From Algoriphagus sp. AGSA1 (GTDB taxonomy: Bacteria; Bacteroidota; Bacteroidia; Cytophagales; Cyclobacteriaceae), in the NCBI RefSeq assembly GCF_021390545.1, contig NZ_JAJUWR010000001.1, forward strand, positions 1 to 64,000: a DNA stretch of 64,000 nucleotides, in the 5' to 3' direction. The position numbers and the translations under genes are program-made. Each line of letters begins with the position of its first letter. Position 1 is the first letter of the stretch. The notes under the pieces are model-generated. The model was not told where the DNA came from, did no database searches, and saw only the letters and a list, made by a program, of their open reading frames with translations. Shown piece by piece: positions 26,107 through 36,478 of the stretch.

Positions 26107-29100
26107 ATGCGAAAACTTACCCAACCTGCAGTGTTGGTTGCTCTGGGTGCCATGGTCAGCTTTGCTGCAATGGTGCCGGACCGGCCAAAAGCGTCATTTC
26201 CCGGGAATCAAAACTACTTGATCCAGGCAGACAGCACCAAAAGAGATTCCATTGACACGCCAAAATTCAAGGAATTACCGCTAAAGGCGGAAAGAGAAAT
26301 CAAGTTCAGCACCAAGCAGGGAACCTGGATGAGCGTGGATGTCAGTCCGGATGGGAAAACCTTGGCGTTTGATCTGCTTGGAGACATCTACACCATCCCC
26401 ATAGAAGGAGGAAAAGCAACCCCGCTGACTATGGGCATGGCCTATGAAACACATCCCCGCTTTTCCCCGGATGGGGAGAAAATCCTCTTTACTTCTGACA
26501 GGGCAGGCAGTGATAACCTTTGGTACATCGATTTGATCAAAAAGGATACGGTACAGGTGACCAAAGACAAAAACGGGGATGTCCCGGGAGCGGACTGGAC
26601 CCCTGATTCGGAATACCTGGTGGTCAGCAAAGGAAGAAGAATCACCAAGCTTTGGATGTATCACAAAAACGGTGGAGGCGGGATACAGCTCAATGAAAAC
26701 CCGGCCAACATCAAAACCATCGATCCTTTTGTGAGTCCGGACGGTAAGAAGGTGTACTTTTCCCAGCGGAGTGGATCCTGGAATTACAATGCCCTCTTGC
26801 CCCAGTATCAGATCGGTACCTACGATTTTGACAAAGGGGAAATGAATACCATCACTTCCCGGTATGGATCAGCGTTCACTCCCACATTAAGTGATGATGG
26901 CAAATGGATGGTGTATGGCAGCCGATGGGAAGAGAAAACCGGGCTGGTGTTAAGAAATATGGAAAGCGGTGAGGAAAAATGGCTCGCTTATCCGGTGCAG
27001 CGGGATGAACAGGAATCCATTGCCCCCCAGGGTGTCTTGCCTGCTATGTCTTTTACTCCAGACAGCAAAAACGTCATTGCCTCCTATGGCGGGAAAATCT
27101 GGAAAATTGCGGTTGATGGAGGAGCTCCGGCTGAAATCCCTTTTGAAGTCGATGTCAAACTGGCGATGGGGCCCCGGTTGTATTTCAATTATGAAATCAA
27201 AGATACTGCTGCCGCACGGGCGACTCAGATCCGGGACCCCGTTCCTTCTCCGGATGGTAAGAAACTGGCATTTACAGCCCTGAATAGGCTATACGTGATG
27301 GACTATCCCGATGGAGAACCGACCCGTGTGACCGGCAATGAGTTCACCGAAGCCATGCCGGCCTGGAGCCCTGACGGCACGCAGTTGGTATTTGTAGCAT
27401 GGAATGACACAGATGGCGGTCAGTTATTCAAAGCTTCGCTGGGAAATAGAATAGCTGTGTCCCAATTGAGCACAGAAAAAGCACTTTACATGCAGCCTGC
27501 CTGGGCTCCTAACGGCAGGATCGCCGTATTCAAAGCTTCCAATCAGGTCATGAAAGATGCGGAAGGTCCCGGGATCAATGGTTCCGAGGCGGAGTTGGTC
27601 TGGATCCCTGCCAGCGGTGGGGAATTCAGGAAAATTATGGAGGCCGGAAACCACGGAAATGTCCATTTTACCAACGATACTACACGGGTATTCCTGAATG
27701 GTGCCGGGGGAACGCTACTGAGTGTCCGTTGGGACGGAAAGGATAAAAAGGAATATGCCAAAATCACCGGAATCACCCCGTTTGGGTCGGTGGTCGAATC
27801 ACACGATAACCATGACCACACTACAAACCCCGAAGAAGCTACCGATATTAGGTATGTCATGGGGCTTCCTGTTTCCAATGCGGATGCGGTAAATTATTGC
27901 ATGCTTCCGGAAGGTGCCAATGCGCAGGAACCTGAAATGAAACCCAGTAGTGCCAGCACCATTTTGATGGCACCGGAGGGTAATCTTGCGCTGGCACAGG
28001 TGAATAATAACGTTTATGTAGTCACTATACCAACAGTCGGAAAAGCGCCCGTCATCAATGTGGGTGACCCGGGGTCCAGCAATTTCCCTTCCCGACAGCT
28101 CACGGAAATCGGGGGAGAGTGGCCAGCTTGGGAAGCCAATGGGCGAAAGGTGCACTGGTCTCTTGGAAATGGGCATTGGGTCTATGATATAGACCGGGCA
28201 GAATTTATGGAAGATTCAGTCAAAACTGCCAAAAGAGCCAAATCCTTAGCGGAAGCCGATTCCGTTGCGGCATTGAAAGCATTGGGGCCTGAAGCTGTCA
28301 AAGCAGCTGATTCGGTGGCCAAAGCGAAAAAAGAAGCACTGGCAGAACTGCTGAAAAATGACAAGGAAAAAGCCAAAGCTGACAGCATCTCCAAAGCAGA
28401 ACAAAAAGAGAAGGAGAACTATAAGCCGTCAGAAAAGCAAGTTTCTGTTTATTATGCCAAGGACATTCCGCAGGGCACGGTGCTGCTGACAAATGCCAGA
28501 ATAGTCACCATGAAAGGCAATGAGGTCATCGAAAATGGGGATATTCTGATCGAAAACAACCGGATCAAGGCTGTGGGAGCCACAGGATCGCTCGATGCAG
28601 GCAAAGCCAAAGTCATGGACATGTCCGGTAAGACCATCACACCGGGATTCGTAGATACGCACGCCCATATGTGGCCGACCTGGGGTCTTCATAAAAATTC
28701 TGTCTGGATTTACGCCGCAAACTTGGCCTACGGAGTCACCACCACGCGTGATCCACAGACTGCCACGACGGATGTGCTGACCTATGGGGATATGGTCGAT
28801 GCGGGGATGGTTCCGGGACCAAGGGTTTACAGTACAGGCCCGGGGGTAGGGTATTGGATGTATAATATGAAATCGCTGGATCAGACTAAAAATGTGCTGA
28901 AGCAGTACAGTAAATATTTCAATACACAATACATCAAAATGTACTTGGTCGGGAACAGGCAGCATAGACAATGGGTGATCATGGCTGCCAAAGAGCAGCA
29001 ATTGATGCCGACTACGGAAGGGGGATTGGACTTCAAGCTGAATATGACGCAGTTGATCGACGGCTATCCGGGACATGAGCATGCTATTCCGATCCATCCA

Positions 29101-29736
29101 CTCTATCAGGATGTAACGCAAACCATTGCCGAGAGTAAAATGGCAGTTACGCCTACACTATTGGTGGCTTATGGAGGGCCTTGGGCTGAAAACTATTATT
29201 ATACGACAGAAAGCCCCCTCCATGATCCTAAACTAAACCGCTTTACCCCATACGAGGAGCTCAATGCCAAAGCAAGAAGAAGGGCCGGAGGCCTGGGAGG
29301 TTGGTTTGCTCCTGAGGACCATGTGTTTATGAAGCATGCGGAAGGAGTCAAATCGATTGTGGAGCAAGGGGGATTGGCAGGAATAGGATCCCATGGACAG
29401 CTGCAGGGATTGGGCTATCATTGGGAACTTTGGTCAGTAGCCAGCGGCGGCATGGAAGCTCATGATGCCCTTAAGATAGCCACCATCTCAGGTGCCGAAG
29501 CATTGGGATTGGATAAGGAGTTGGGAAGTATAGAAGTAGGAAAGCTGGCGGATTTGGTCATCATGGAAAGCAATCCGTTGGAGAATATCCGAAATTCCAA
29601 CAGCATCACGCATGTGATGAAAAACGGAAGGATATACGATGGAAACAGTCTTGATGAAGTTTATCCTACACCCAGGAAAATGGATGTTACGCCATGGACG
29701 AAGGTGGCTCCGATATTGAATACCAGTTTAAAGTAA
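26107..29736 (+). CDS. Beta-propeller (PD40) plus amidohydrolase fusion, exported
   Basis: A 1209-residue exported protein. After a hydrophobic leader (LVALGAMVSFAAMV) come PD40/TolB-like repeats over about 55-690: FSPDGEKILFTSDRAG, FVSPDGKKVYFSQRSG, PAWSPDGTQLVFVAW and others, forming one or two propellers. A Lys/Ala/Glu-rich linker (about 700-790) precedes an imidazolonepropionase-type amidohydrolase: VTMKGNEVIENGDILIENN, TPGFVDTHAHM with metal ligands His852 and His854, and the closing ELGSIEVGKLADLVIM. The family likely hydrolyses cyclic amides or peptides in the periplasm, but no substrate is known. A strong terminator follows, so it is a single-gene unit. Confidence 0.9.
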   Translation: MRKLTQPAVLVALGAMVSFAAMVPDRPKASFPGNQNYLIQADSTKRDSIDTPKFKELPLKAEREIKFSTKQGTWMSVDVSPDGKTLAFDLLGDIYTIPIEGGKATPLTMGMAYETHPRFSPDGEKILFTSDRAGSDNLWYIDLIKKDTVQVTKDKNGDVPGADWTPDSEYLVVSKGRRITKLWMYHKNGGGGIQLNENPANIKTIDPFVSPDGKKVYFSQRSGSWNYNALLPQYQIGTYDFDKGEMNTITSRYGSAFTPTLSDDGKWMVYGSRWEEKTGLVLRNMESGEEKWLAYPVQRDEQESIAPQGVLPAMSFTPDSKNVIASYGGKIWKIAVDGGAPAEIPFEVDVKLAMGPRLYFNYEIKDTAAARATQIRDPVPSPDGKKLAFTALNRLYVMDYPDGEPTRVTGNEFTEAMPAWSPDGTQLVFVAWNDTDGGQLFKASLGNRIAVSQLSTEKALYMQPAWAPNGRIAVFKASNQVMKDAEGPGINGSEAELVWIPASGGEFRKIMEAGNHGNVHFTNDTTRVFLNGAGGTLLSVRWDGKDKKEYAKITGITPFGSVVESHDNHDHTTNPEEATDIRYVMGLPVSNADAVNYCMLPEGANAQEPEMKPSSASTILMAPEGNLALAQVNNNVYVVTIPTVGKAPVINVGDPGSSNFPSRQLTEIGGEWPAWEANGRKVHWSLGNGHWVYDIDRAEFMEDSVKTAKRAKSLAEADSVAALKALGPEAVKAADSVAKAKKEALAELLKNDKEKAKADSISKAEQKEKENYKPSEKQVSVYYAKDIPQGTVLLTNARIVTMKGNEVIENGDILIENNRIKAVGATGSLDAGKAKVMDMSGKTITPGFVDTHAHMWPTWGLHKNSVWIYAANLAYGVTTTRDPQTATTDVLTYGDMVDAGMVPGPRVYSTGPGVGYWMYNMKSLDQTKNVLKQYSKYFNTQYIKMYLVGNRQHRQWVIMAAKEQQLMPTTEGGLDFKLNMTQLIDGYPGHEHAIPIHPLYQDVTQTIAESKMAVTPTLLVAYGGPWAENYYYTTESPLHDPKLNRFTPYEELNAKARRRAGGLGGWFAPEDHVFMKHAEGVKSIVEQGGLAGIGSHGQLQGLGYHWELWSVASGGMEAHDALKIATISGAEALGLDKELGSIEVGKLADLVIMESNPLENIRNSNSITHVMKNGRIYDGNSLDEVYPTPRKMDVTPWTKVAPILNTSLK

Positions 29737-29744
29737 GCTGCCGA

Positions 29745-29781
29745 TATAATCCCCCGGAAAGCTCTGGGGGATTATATTTTT
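29745..29781 (+). terminator. Rho-independent terminator
   Basis: TATAATCCCCC pairs perfectly with GGGGGATTATA around a ten-base loop, followed by TTTTT. It lies nine bases after the amidohydrolase stop codon. Confidence 0.85.
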
Positions 29782-30563
29782 AGTTTAAATTATGCTGGTC
29801 TGTCTTCCTGTCGAATACTATAGTATAGCGGATTTTTGAAGTGGGGCAGAGGGATCTCCTTTGAAAAGCATTTCACCTTAATGCATTCGATGTAGGTTGG
29901 TTTTCCGGTAGATGTAGGTTGAATGAGTTGAACAAAGCCTAAAATTATGGAAACCCTAGTTGGCGCAAGTCTTACTGACCAGCCTTCCGGTCAGGCAGGC
30001 TTGTGCCTATATCAATGCAGTCTTCAGACTGCCACTGCCCTGACAGCCTTACAAAACCCGAAGCTCCGCTATCTATTCCGCTGTTGGTATTTAATCCTGA
30101 GAGCGGAGCAATTCGGGAACGAAGTGATTCGGGAAGCGTAGCGATATCGGGAGGCGACTTGGCCTTTTGGTAATTTTTTTACGCAGGGTTAAAGGCCGCC
30201 GCTCCGCCACGGCGGACGAGTCATATAATCTGCCATGCCTGCCTACGGCATTGCTCCGTTCCCATAGAATTTTGGAGACAAATCAATCTAAATTCTCCCC
30301 GCACAACCCTTAACCCTTAACCCTTAACCCTTAACCCTTAACATTTAACATTTAACCCTTAACATTTAACCCTTAACATTTACCCCCTCACCCGGCACCC
30401 AACCCCTCTTAACCTTTAGCTGCTAGCATCTCTGTGATCCAATATTAGCTCAATATTTCCTGCTTTATTTTTATGTTACCGCTTGTCCGGATGTTAAATA
30501 TTAACATTTCATGCAGGGGCTGAAATCTAGTTTTGGATAAAATTAAACCATTATCCAAACACT
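29782..30563. other. Intergenic repeats and promoter region of the Oar-type receptor
   Basis: Holds a TTGGCGCAAGTC unit near 29960, GC-rich palindromes (GCCGCCGCTCCGCCACGGCG area near 30190-30210), and a heptamer run of CCCTTAA/TTAACAT words at 30305-30391. The last 80 bases carry a TGTTAA/TTAACA inverted repeat and a TAGTTTTG element. Confidence 0.6.
30492..30535 (+). promoter_or_regulatory. Candidate promoter with inverted-repeat operator
   Basis: TAGTTTTG at 30528-30535 fits the Bacteroidota -7 element TAnnTTTG, 28 bases before the ATG. TGTTAA-ATA-TTAACA (30492-30506) lies where the -33 element would sit and could be an operator. No clear TTTG -33 box was seen. Confidence 0.4.
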
Positions 30564-33500
30564 ATGAGTTCAAAAAGTTTTACCTGTTTATCAGCAGGAA
30601 TAGTTCTCCTGCTCCTGATTTTGGGACTCAGCACCCAAGGTTATTCCCAGGCTACCAATGCGTCAATATCGGGAAAAGTAACCGATACAGATGGAGAGCC
30701 CCTGATTGGGGCCGCGCTTTTAATTAAAAACGAACTGACGGGATTCACCTCCTCTGCAGTGACCAACCTGACCGGAAACTATATCGTAAACCAACTGCCA
30801 CTGGGTACGGACTACTCAGTGACATGTACCTATTTGGGATTTGGCTCCAAAGTATTCACAGGATATGCGCTCAGCCAGGGAGAGCAGATCAGACTCGATA
30901 TAGAGCTGAGTGAAGAAGCACAATCCCTGAATGAAGTGAGTGTAGTGGCAAATTCTCTAAGCAATAGCATCAATCGATTTGGAAGCTCCACCGCCGTGAC
31001 GGCCAAGGACATGGCGACTTTGCCTGTGAACGGAAGAAATTTCAACTCTCTGGTGGATTTGTCGCCGGTTTCCAATGGGAGTAATCTTCTGGGGCAGCTG
31101 TATTCCTCTACCAACTACACCATTGATGGAATGACCAACAGAAGCCCGCTTTCCAGTGGATCCACCAATCGTGGCCCATTCTCTATTTCCATGGAGGCCA
31201 TCAGGGAATTTGAAGTGGTGACCAATGATTATGACGTCACCAATGGTCGAAGTGGGGGTGGTATCATCAGCGCTGTGACCAAGACGGGTACAAACACGGT
31301 ACAGGGATCTGCTTTTCTCTTCAACAGGGCCGATTGGCTTGCAAGCAAGTACGATACCCGTGGAAACAAAAGAGAAGACGAGTTCTCAATCCAACAGTAT
31401 GGTTTTACCTTGGGAGGCCCTATCATCAAGGACAAGCTTCATTTTTTCCTTGCCTACGATGGTCAGCGGGATGCACGTCCGCTATACATTGCCGACATCC
31501 GGACTGCTGAGGATGAGAATCGTTACAATCTCTCCCAGGAATCGCTGGACAGGTATCTTCAGATAGCGCGTGACGAATATGGCGTGACGGACTCCCCGCA
31601 AACCGGAAGTTTCAATAAAAAAAGATATTCACACACGGCATTTGCCAGGTTGGATTACCAAATCAACAAAACCAACTTGCTCACTATCCGGAACAATTTT
31701 TCCCGGGATCTGAACAGCCAGGGAGTCTCAGACAACAGTTCCATCAACTTGTATGAAGTCTATGGGGACCACCTTTCTACGGCAAATAGTCTGATGGCTT
31801 CCCTGAGAACGGAAATAAATGACCGGATGACAAATGAGCTGAAACTACAATACCTATATACTTTGGACGATGGCAGACCCAATGAACAGCTGCCAAGTAG
31901 CAATATACCAAGGGCAATAGTGCAGCGGGTGGAATCAGTAGTTGACGGAAGCAATGTGAATACCACGATTCAGCTTGGAGGGCAGCGCTATCTTCCTGAG
32001 CGTTTTGAATCTAATGTATATCAGCTTGTCAACAACCTATACTTCAACAAAGGGAAGACAAACTATACATTTGGAGCGGACTTGCTTCTGAATAACCTCA
32101 ACTCGCTGGCTACAAGTGAATTTAATGGAAGATTCTATTTCACGGGGCTGGATGCGTTTGAAAATCAGCAGCCCTACAGGTATGCCCGTGAGGTAGCGAC
32201 TGAAGATCCCACTGTGGAGCAAAGCATCTTTGGTGGTGGAGTTTATGCCCAGGCTGAAACGGATCTGGGAAGGGGGATGAACCTGATCGTCGGCTTGAGA
32301 GGTGATTACACTACCTACAAAAACAGTCCAGCTTTCAATCAGACTGTGTTTGACGAGCTGGGGCTAAGAACTGATGTCAAAACCGGAGGATTTCAGATCC
32401 AGCCAAGATTCCAGTTTACCTGGGACATCAATGAAAAACAACAGGATATCCTAAGATTTGGAGCAGGTGTCTTCGGTTCGGCACTGAACAACTACTCGGA
32501 TGTCAACAACCTACAGTTTGACGGTACTAAGATCTTTGCAGTGGATATTACAGGAGAAAATGTCCCAACGCCTGATTTTGTATCATACCGAAACGATCCT
32601 ACCACAGCCCCGGGGGTGGATTTGCTAAATCAGCCCGGGATCACCACTGTGACCACCATCAATATGAACAGCGAAGACCTAAAGGTCCCGACGGTTTATA
32701 AGGGCAACGTAATGTACAATAGGGTTTTCAACAACAGATTGCGCTTAGGGGTGAATTTCATCGCATCTATTGCCCGCAATAACTACATGTATGTGGATAG
32801 AAACATGGTGGACCAGCCGTACTTCCGACTTGAAGAGGAAGGCAACCGGGGGGTATATGTGCCTGCCGAAACTATCAGTACGTCAAACGGTAATGCTGAC
32901 TGGACTAAGGGAAGAAAAACAGAACAGATTGGACGGGTGTTGGAACTGAACAGCGAGGGGAAAAACAATACCTATACGGTAGTGGTGGATGGTACCTATC
33001 GCTATTTCAAAGATGGGCAGATCACGGCGAGTTATACTTGGAATGACAGTAAGGACAATACCTCCTATAATGGTAATGTGGCAAACAGTGCTACCCTTAG
33101 TCAGATGGTGGTAGATGACCCTAGGGACTTATCGACAATGAGCTATTCCAATGGTCAGTATAGAACCAAGATCGTTGTGTATGGTACACTGCCTACTTTC
33201 AAAGGATTTACGGTGGGTGTCCGCTATTCCGGCATCGGCGGGACACGTTATTCCCTGCGCGTAAACGGAAACGTCAACGGTGATTTTGTCAATTCCAATG
33301 ACCTTGCTTTTGTGTTTGACCCATCTACTTCGGGATTATCGGAGACTATAGTGGAGGGAATGAATAACGTATTGGCCAATCCTGATAATTTGGCGAAGGA
33401 TTATATCCGGGAAAGCCTCGGAAAAGTAGCCGTGAGAAATGGAGGGGAAAATGGATACTTCGGTAATTGGGATCTGCGTGCTGCCAAGAAAGTTTACTTT

Positions 33501-33734
33501 TCGGGAGAGCGAAAGTCAGGGGTGGAACTTGGTCTGGACATTTTCAATGTCGCCAACCTGTTGAACAAAGAATGGGGAACCACCGAAACTTTGGGCAACC
33601 AAAACTTACTGACCATTAGGAATTTTGACCCGGAAAAGAAAGCATATGTATATGAAGTCAATCCCAATGTAGGAGTGACCACTCCCGGAGGAACTCCTTT
33701 CCAAATGCAGATTTCAGGCAAAATCTTTTTCTAA
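30564..33734 (+). CDS. Oar-type TonB-dependent receptor with carboxypeptidase-regulatory domain
   Basis: A 1056-residue outer-membrane receptor. Signal peptide (GIVLLLLILGLSTQGYSQ), a CarboxypepD_reg domain (about 30-115: SISGKVTDTDGEPLIGA, then LGFGSKVFTG), a plug (about 120-245: GRNFNSLVDLSPV, TIDGMTNRSPL, REFEVVTNDYDVTNGRSGGG) and a barrel to the C-terminus (MQISGKIFF). The NGR-SGGG plug text and lack of a SusD partner place it with Oar/Cir-type proteins rather than SusC. The next gene, 60 bases on, codes a secreted phosphodiesterase, so the pair may handle a phosphorylated or nucleotide nutrient. This coupling is inferred. Confidence 0.92.
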   Translation: MSSKSFTCLSAGIVLLLLILGLSTQGYSQATNASISGKVTDTDGEPLIGAALLIKNELTGFTSSAVTNLTGNYIVNQLPLGTDYSVTCTYLGFGSKVFTGYALSQGEQIRLDIELSEEAQSLNEVSVVANSLSNSINRFGSSTAVTAKDMATLPVNGRNFNSLVDLSPVSNGSNLLGQLYSSTNYTIDGMTNRSPLSSGSTNRGPFSISMEAIREFEVVTNDYDVTNGRSGGGIISAVTKTGTNTVQGSAFLFNRADWLASKYDTRGNKREDEFSIQQYGFTLGGPIIKDKLHFFLAYDGQRDARPLYIADIRTAEDENRYNLSQESLDRYLQIARDEYGVTDSPQTGSFNKKRYSHTAFARLDYQINKTNLLTIRNNFSRDLNSQGVSDNSSINLYEVYGDHLSTANSLMASLRTEINDRMTNELKLQYLYTLDDGRPNEQLPSSNIPRAIVQRVESVVDGSNVNTTIQLGGQRYLPERFESNVYQLVNNLYFNKGKTNYTFGADLLLNNLNSLATSEFNGRFYFTGLDAFENQQPYRYAREVATEDPTVEQSIFGGGVYAQAETDLGRGMNLIVGLRGDYTTYKNSPAFNQTVFDELGLRTDVKTGGFQIQPRFQFTWDINEKQQDILRFGAGVFGSALNNYSDVNNLQFDGTKIFAVDITGENVPTPDFVSYRNDPTTAPGVDLLNQPGITTVTTINMNSEDLKVPTVYKGNVMYNRVFNNRLRLGVNFIASIARNNYMYVDRNMVDQPYFRLEEEGNRGVYVPAETISTSNGNADWTKGRKTEQIGRVLELNSEGKNNTYTVVVDGTYRYFKDGQITASYTWNDSKDNTSYNGNVANSATLSQMVVDDPRDLSTMSYSNGQYRTKIVVYGTLPTFKGFTVGVRYSGIGGTRYSLRVNGNVNGDFVNSNDLAFVFDPSTSGLSETIVEGMNNVLANPDNLAKDYIRESLGKVAVRNGGENGYFGNWDLRAAKKVYFSGERKSGVELGLDIFNVANLLNKEWGTTETLGNQNLLTIRNFDPEKKAYVYEVNPNVGVTTPGGTPFQMQISGKIFF

Positions 33735-33744
33735 ATCACCCAAC

Positions 33745-33773
33745 AGCCCGCCTTCCCCCAAGGCTAGCGGGCT
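33745..33773 (+). terminator. Weak hairpin between receptor and phosphodiesterase genes
   Basis: AGCCCGC (33745-33751) pairs with GCGGGCT (33767-33773), with extra CTT/AAG pairing inside. Only a short T-rich end (ATTTCT) follows, so it may attenuate rather than stop transcription. Confidence 0.5.
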
Positions 33774-33794
33774 ATTTCTACAAAATCAGAAAAT

Positions 33795-35162
33795 ATGAAT
33801 AAATCAACTTTATCAAAAAGGATAGAATTCCCACTTATCCTCTTGCTCGTCCTAGCTTGTCAGTTACTGGCCACAGCCCAAACTTCAAAGCCTGCGGAGC
33901 ATGTGGTGCTTATATCGATTGATGGCTTCAGACCGGATTTCTATTTAGAAGAAAAATGGCCTGCACCAAACTTGAAAACCATGGCTGAAGAAGGTGCCAG
34001 ATCACTGGGGGTCACAGGGGTTTTTCCTTCAGTGACCTACCCTTCACATACTACGGTGATTACAGGTCATACACCGGCCAGGCATGGTATATATTACAAT
34101 GCTCCCTTCGAACCTGAGGGCCAGACCGGGAGATGGTATTGGGAGCACGAACTGATTCAGGTGCCTACGCTATGGGATGCGGTTCGTAAGGATGGAATGA
34201 GCAGTGCAAGTTTTCTTTGGCCGGTTTCGGTCAATGCACCGATTGATTACAATATCCCGGAATATTGGAGCTTAGAAGGGTATGGGCGGATAGAACCCAT
34301 GCGTGAGATGGAGACGCCAAAAGGATTGATGGCTGAAATGGAACTCAATGTACTTGGAAAATTAAATGAAAAAACCTTCAACGGTGACTACCTGAACCGT
34401 GAAGACCGCATCGGTGATATGGCAGGTTATGTATTGGAGACGTACAAGCCCAATCTGATCACCTTGCACTTAATCGCCACGGATCATTTTCAGCATAGCG
34501 AGGGGAGGGATGGGCCTATGGTCTATAAGTCTATTGCGGCCACGGATAGGGCAATAGGCAAAATTATGGAAGCGGCAGAAAGGGCAGGGATATTGGACAA
34601 AACCACCTTTATCGTCACAGGGGACCACGGTTTTGTGAATATTCACAGCTCATTAAGTCCAAACATCTGGTTGGTCGATGCCGGACTGATGGAAGATAAA
34701 GGAGATAGGGGAGAGTGGAAGGCGGCGTTTCACACCAGCGGAGCTTCGGCTTTTCTGCATTTGAAGGACGAAGGGGATCAGGAAACAGCAGCTAAAGTGC
34801 GTCAGCTACTTGCTGACCTGCCTGATAACATAAAAAAGCTCTTTAGGGTAGTAGATAGAGAAGGGTTGGACAAAATCGGTGCAGACCCAAATGCCGTTCT
34901 GGCATTGGCGCCTATTCAGGGGATTTCGTTTTCAGGTGCTACAAGCGGAGATGTGCTGAAAGCGGCCAAGGGAGGAACGCACGGCTACTTCCCGGATTTC
35001 GATGAAATAGAGACAGGATTTATCGCCTGGGGATCAGGAATCCGGGAGAATGTGGAAATACAGGAAATGGGGTTGGTAGATGTAGCAGCGGTGGTGAAAT
35101 ACCTATTGAATCTATCTATAGAATTACCTGAGAGTACGCTTTATCCGGGAATTAAAAAGTAA
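33795..35162 (+). CDS. Secreted nucleotide pyrophosphatase/phosphodiesterase (alkaline phosphatase superfamily)
   Basis: A 455-residue exported enzyme of the NPP family. The leader LILLLVLACQLLATAQ is followed by VVLISIDGFRPDF (metal ligand Asp43), the nucleophile region FPSVTYPSHTTVITGHTP with Thr81, then IATDHFQHSEG and TGDHGFVNIHS, which give the remaining Asp/His zinc ligands. It should cleave phosphodiester or pyrophosphate bonds outside the cytoplasm, such as in nucleotides. The Thr nucleophile separates it from Ser-type alkaline phosphatases. It probably shares a transcript with the receptor upstream. Substrate cannot be read from the sequence. Confidence 0.92.
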   Translation: MNKSTLSKRIEFPLILLLVLACQLLATAQTSKPAEHVVLISIDGFRPDFYLEEKWPAPNLKTMAEEGARSLGVTGVFPSVTYPSHTTVITGHTPARHGIYYNAPFEPEGQTGRWYWEHELIQVPTLWDAVRKDGMSSASFLWPVSVNAPIDYNIPEYWSLEGYGRIEPMREMETPKGLMAEMELNVLGKLNEKTFNGDYLNREDRIGDMAGYVLETYKPNLITLHLIATDHFQHSEGRDGPMVYKSIAATDRAIGKIMEAAERAGILDKTTFIVTGDHGFVNIHSSLSPNIWLVDAGLMEDKGDRGEWKAAFHTSGASAFLHLKDEGDQETAAKVRQLLADLPDNIKKLFRVVDREGLDKIGADPNAVLALAPIQGISFSGATSGDVLKAAKGGTHGYFPDFDEIETGFIAWGSGIRENVEIQEMGLVDVAAVVKYLLNLSIELPESTLYPGIKK

Positions 35163-35276
35163 CATGCCCAAAATAATGGGCGGTGGCATGGAGAATCTAG
35201 GGTATGCCCACTTTCTTCATGCCATTTTCCTGATTGTGCTGAGAAGCGGAACAATGGGGTTTTGGGGCACAAAAGC

Positions 35277-35918
35277 TTATGCTAAAATCTCCTCCTTTAG
35301 AACTCTGCTCACTGTCTGTCGGGTAAGACCGGTGAGATCTGCAATATCCTGGAGAGTTATGATTTTCTGCAGATTGATCAATCTGCCGGAGGCATCTTCA
35401 AGATGGTTTTGGAAATCAAACAAAATTCTCCTGACTTTGGCTGCTGCATCGAGACTTCTTACGGCACACAATCTATCTTCTGCCCTGCTCCACCTTTTTA
35501 CTACCTGTATATTAAACCACTCCGAAATTTCCGGTTCAAATACAGTGATTCGTTTAAAGAACTCACTGTCGTATTCACGGACAATCACAGAGGAAAGGGA
35601 TTTGGCAAATTCAGAAAACTGCCCATTCAAGTATCTAAGGTTTCCAAAAAACTCACCGGGTCTGAGAATATCATAACAAACTTCCATTCCCATAGGTGAA
35701 TAGGTGCCTATTTTCACCACTCCTTTGATTATCTCATAGATCGGGGTGATCCGTTGAGGTGGCTGGTATAGCAGCTCTCCCTTTTCAAATTCCACAGTGT
35801 TCACATAATTCCCTATAGCTTCGGGATTGTGGACACTTAAGAAATTATAAGGGCTAAATTCCATTTTTGCTATTTTAAGCCCTAATTTACTTGATGACAT
35901 GGTATTGGAATTCGCCAT
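35277..35918 (-). CDS. Crp/Fnr-family transcription regulator
   Basis: A 213-residue regulator. The cNMP-binding beta-roll covers about 30-120 (FEKGELLYQPPQ, IYEIIKGVVKIGTYSPMG, DILRPGEFFGNLRYLNG), then the dimer helix, then a winged helix (about 150-213) with the recognition helix in ITLQDIADLTGLTRQTVSRVLKEE. The classic cAMP-contact Arg-Ser pair is not obvious, so another signal is likely. Possible later starts are Met7 and Met19; I keep the longest. It faces the phosphodiesterase gene and ends about 115 bases from it. Its target is unknown. Confidence 0.9.
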   Translation of the reverse strand: MANSNTMSSSKLGLKIAKMEFSPYNFLSVHNPEAIGNYVNTVEFEKGELLYQPPQRITPIYEIIKGVVKIGTYSPMGMEVCYDILRPGEFFGNLRYLNGQFSEFAKSLSSVIVREYDSEFFKRITVFEPEISEWFNIQVVKRWSRAEDRLCAVRSLDAAAKVRRILFDFQNHLEDASGRLINLQKIITLQDIADLTGLTRQTVSRVLKEEILA

Positions 35919-36478
35919 CAGAAAAAGTTAATAAAAGGATAATACTTTAAGCTGCTTACTGATGGATTTGGGACTTTCCACCTCATGCATCAACCATCAT
36001 TTCCAATCGGTGATCCAGGGCAGGAGGTCATCACATTGTTTCCTTTCAACCTGGGGTGAATGCCCCTGCCAAGAGAATCGGACGTGCCTACGGCATTGGG
36101 ATTAAGTGAAGTTCCTGCACAAAACAGGCTAGATTCAGCAGGGCCTACCTACGGCAGGCTTTTTTTCTATGGGATTTTGGGTTTCTCGCTTCTGATTTTT
36201 TTTCGTCCGCAGGCGACCAAAATCCACGAATGTCGGACAAAAAGGATTCAGGTAAATCCTCATTTTCATTCATTGAAGGCTTTTTTTACCTCTTGGCATT
36301 TTCTGTGCAACTCGTTGCTGTCCAGATGCATCTTTATAGATAGAATCAAGAGTCTGGAGCCAAGAACTATGACACGAGAATCTAGAACCAAGACCCGAGA
36401 ATCCTAAAAATGAATGATTGACTCTAACCTTCCAATCCGCCACGGCGGACAAGTACTTCAAATTTCCAATCAGAAGCC
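35919..36478. other. Intergenic region with palindromes and heptamer-like text
   Basis: Holds the promoter side of the Crp/Fnr gene, a GCCTACCTACGGCAGGC palindrome near 36147, repeated words of AAGAACY and GAGAATC type (36350-36405) and a CCGCCACGGCGG palindrome near 36429. No coding potential beyond short ORFs through repeats. Confidence 0.5.

Noticed and set aside
28429..29121. 230-codon minus-strand ORF within the amidohydrolase gene
   Set aside because: It mirrors the coding strand of a conserved amidohydrolase domain and has no recognisable features.
30305..30391. CCCTTAA runs as a true telomere or linear-replicon end
   Set aside because: The runs are short, internal, mixed with other heptamers and lie between ordinary genes.
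35164..35676. 170-codon plus-strand ORF overlapping the Crp/Fnr gene
   Set aside because: It is antisense to a regulator with a clear cNMP domain and winged helix.
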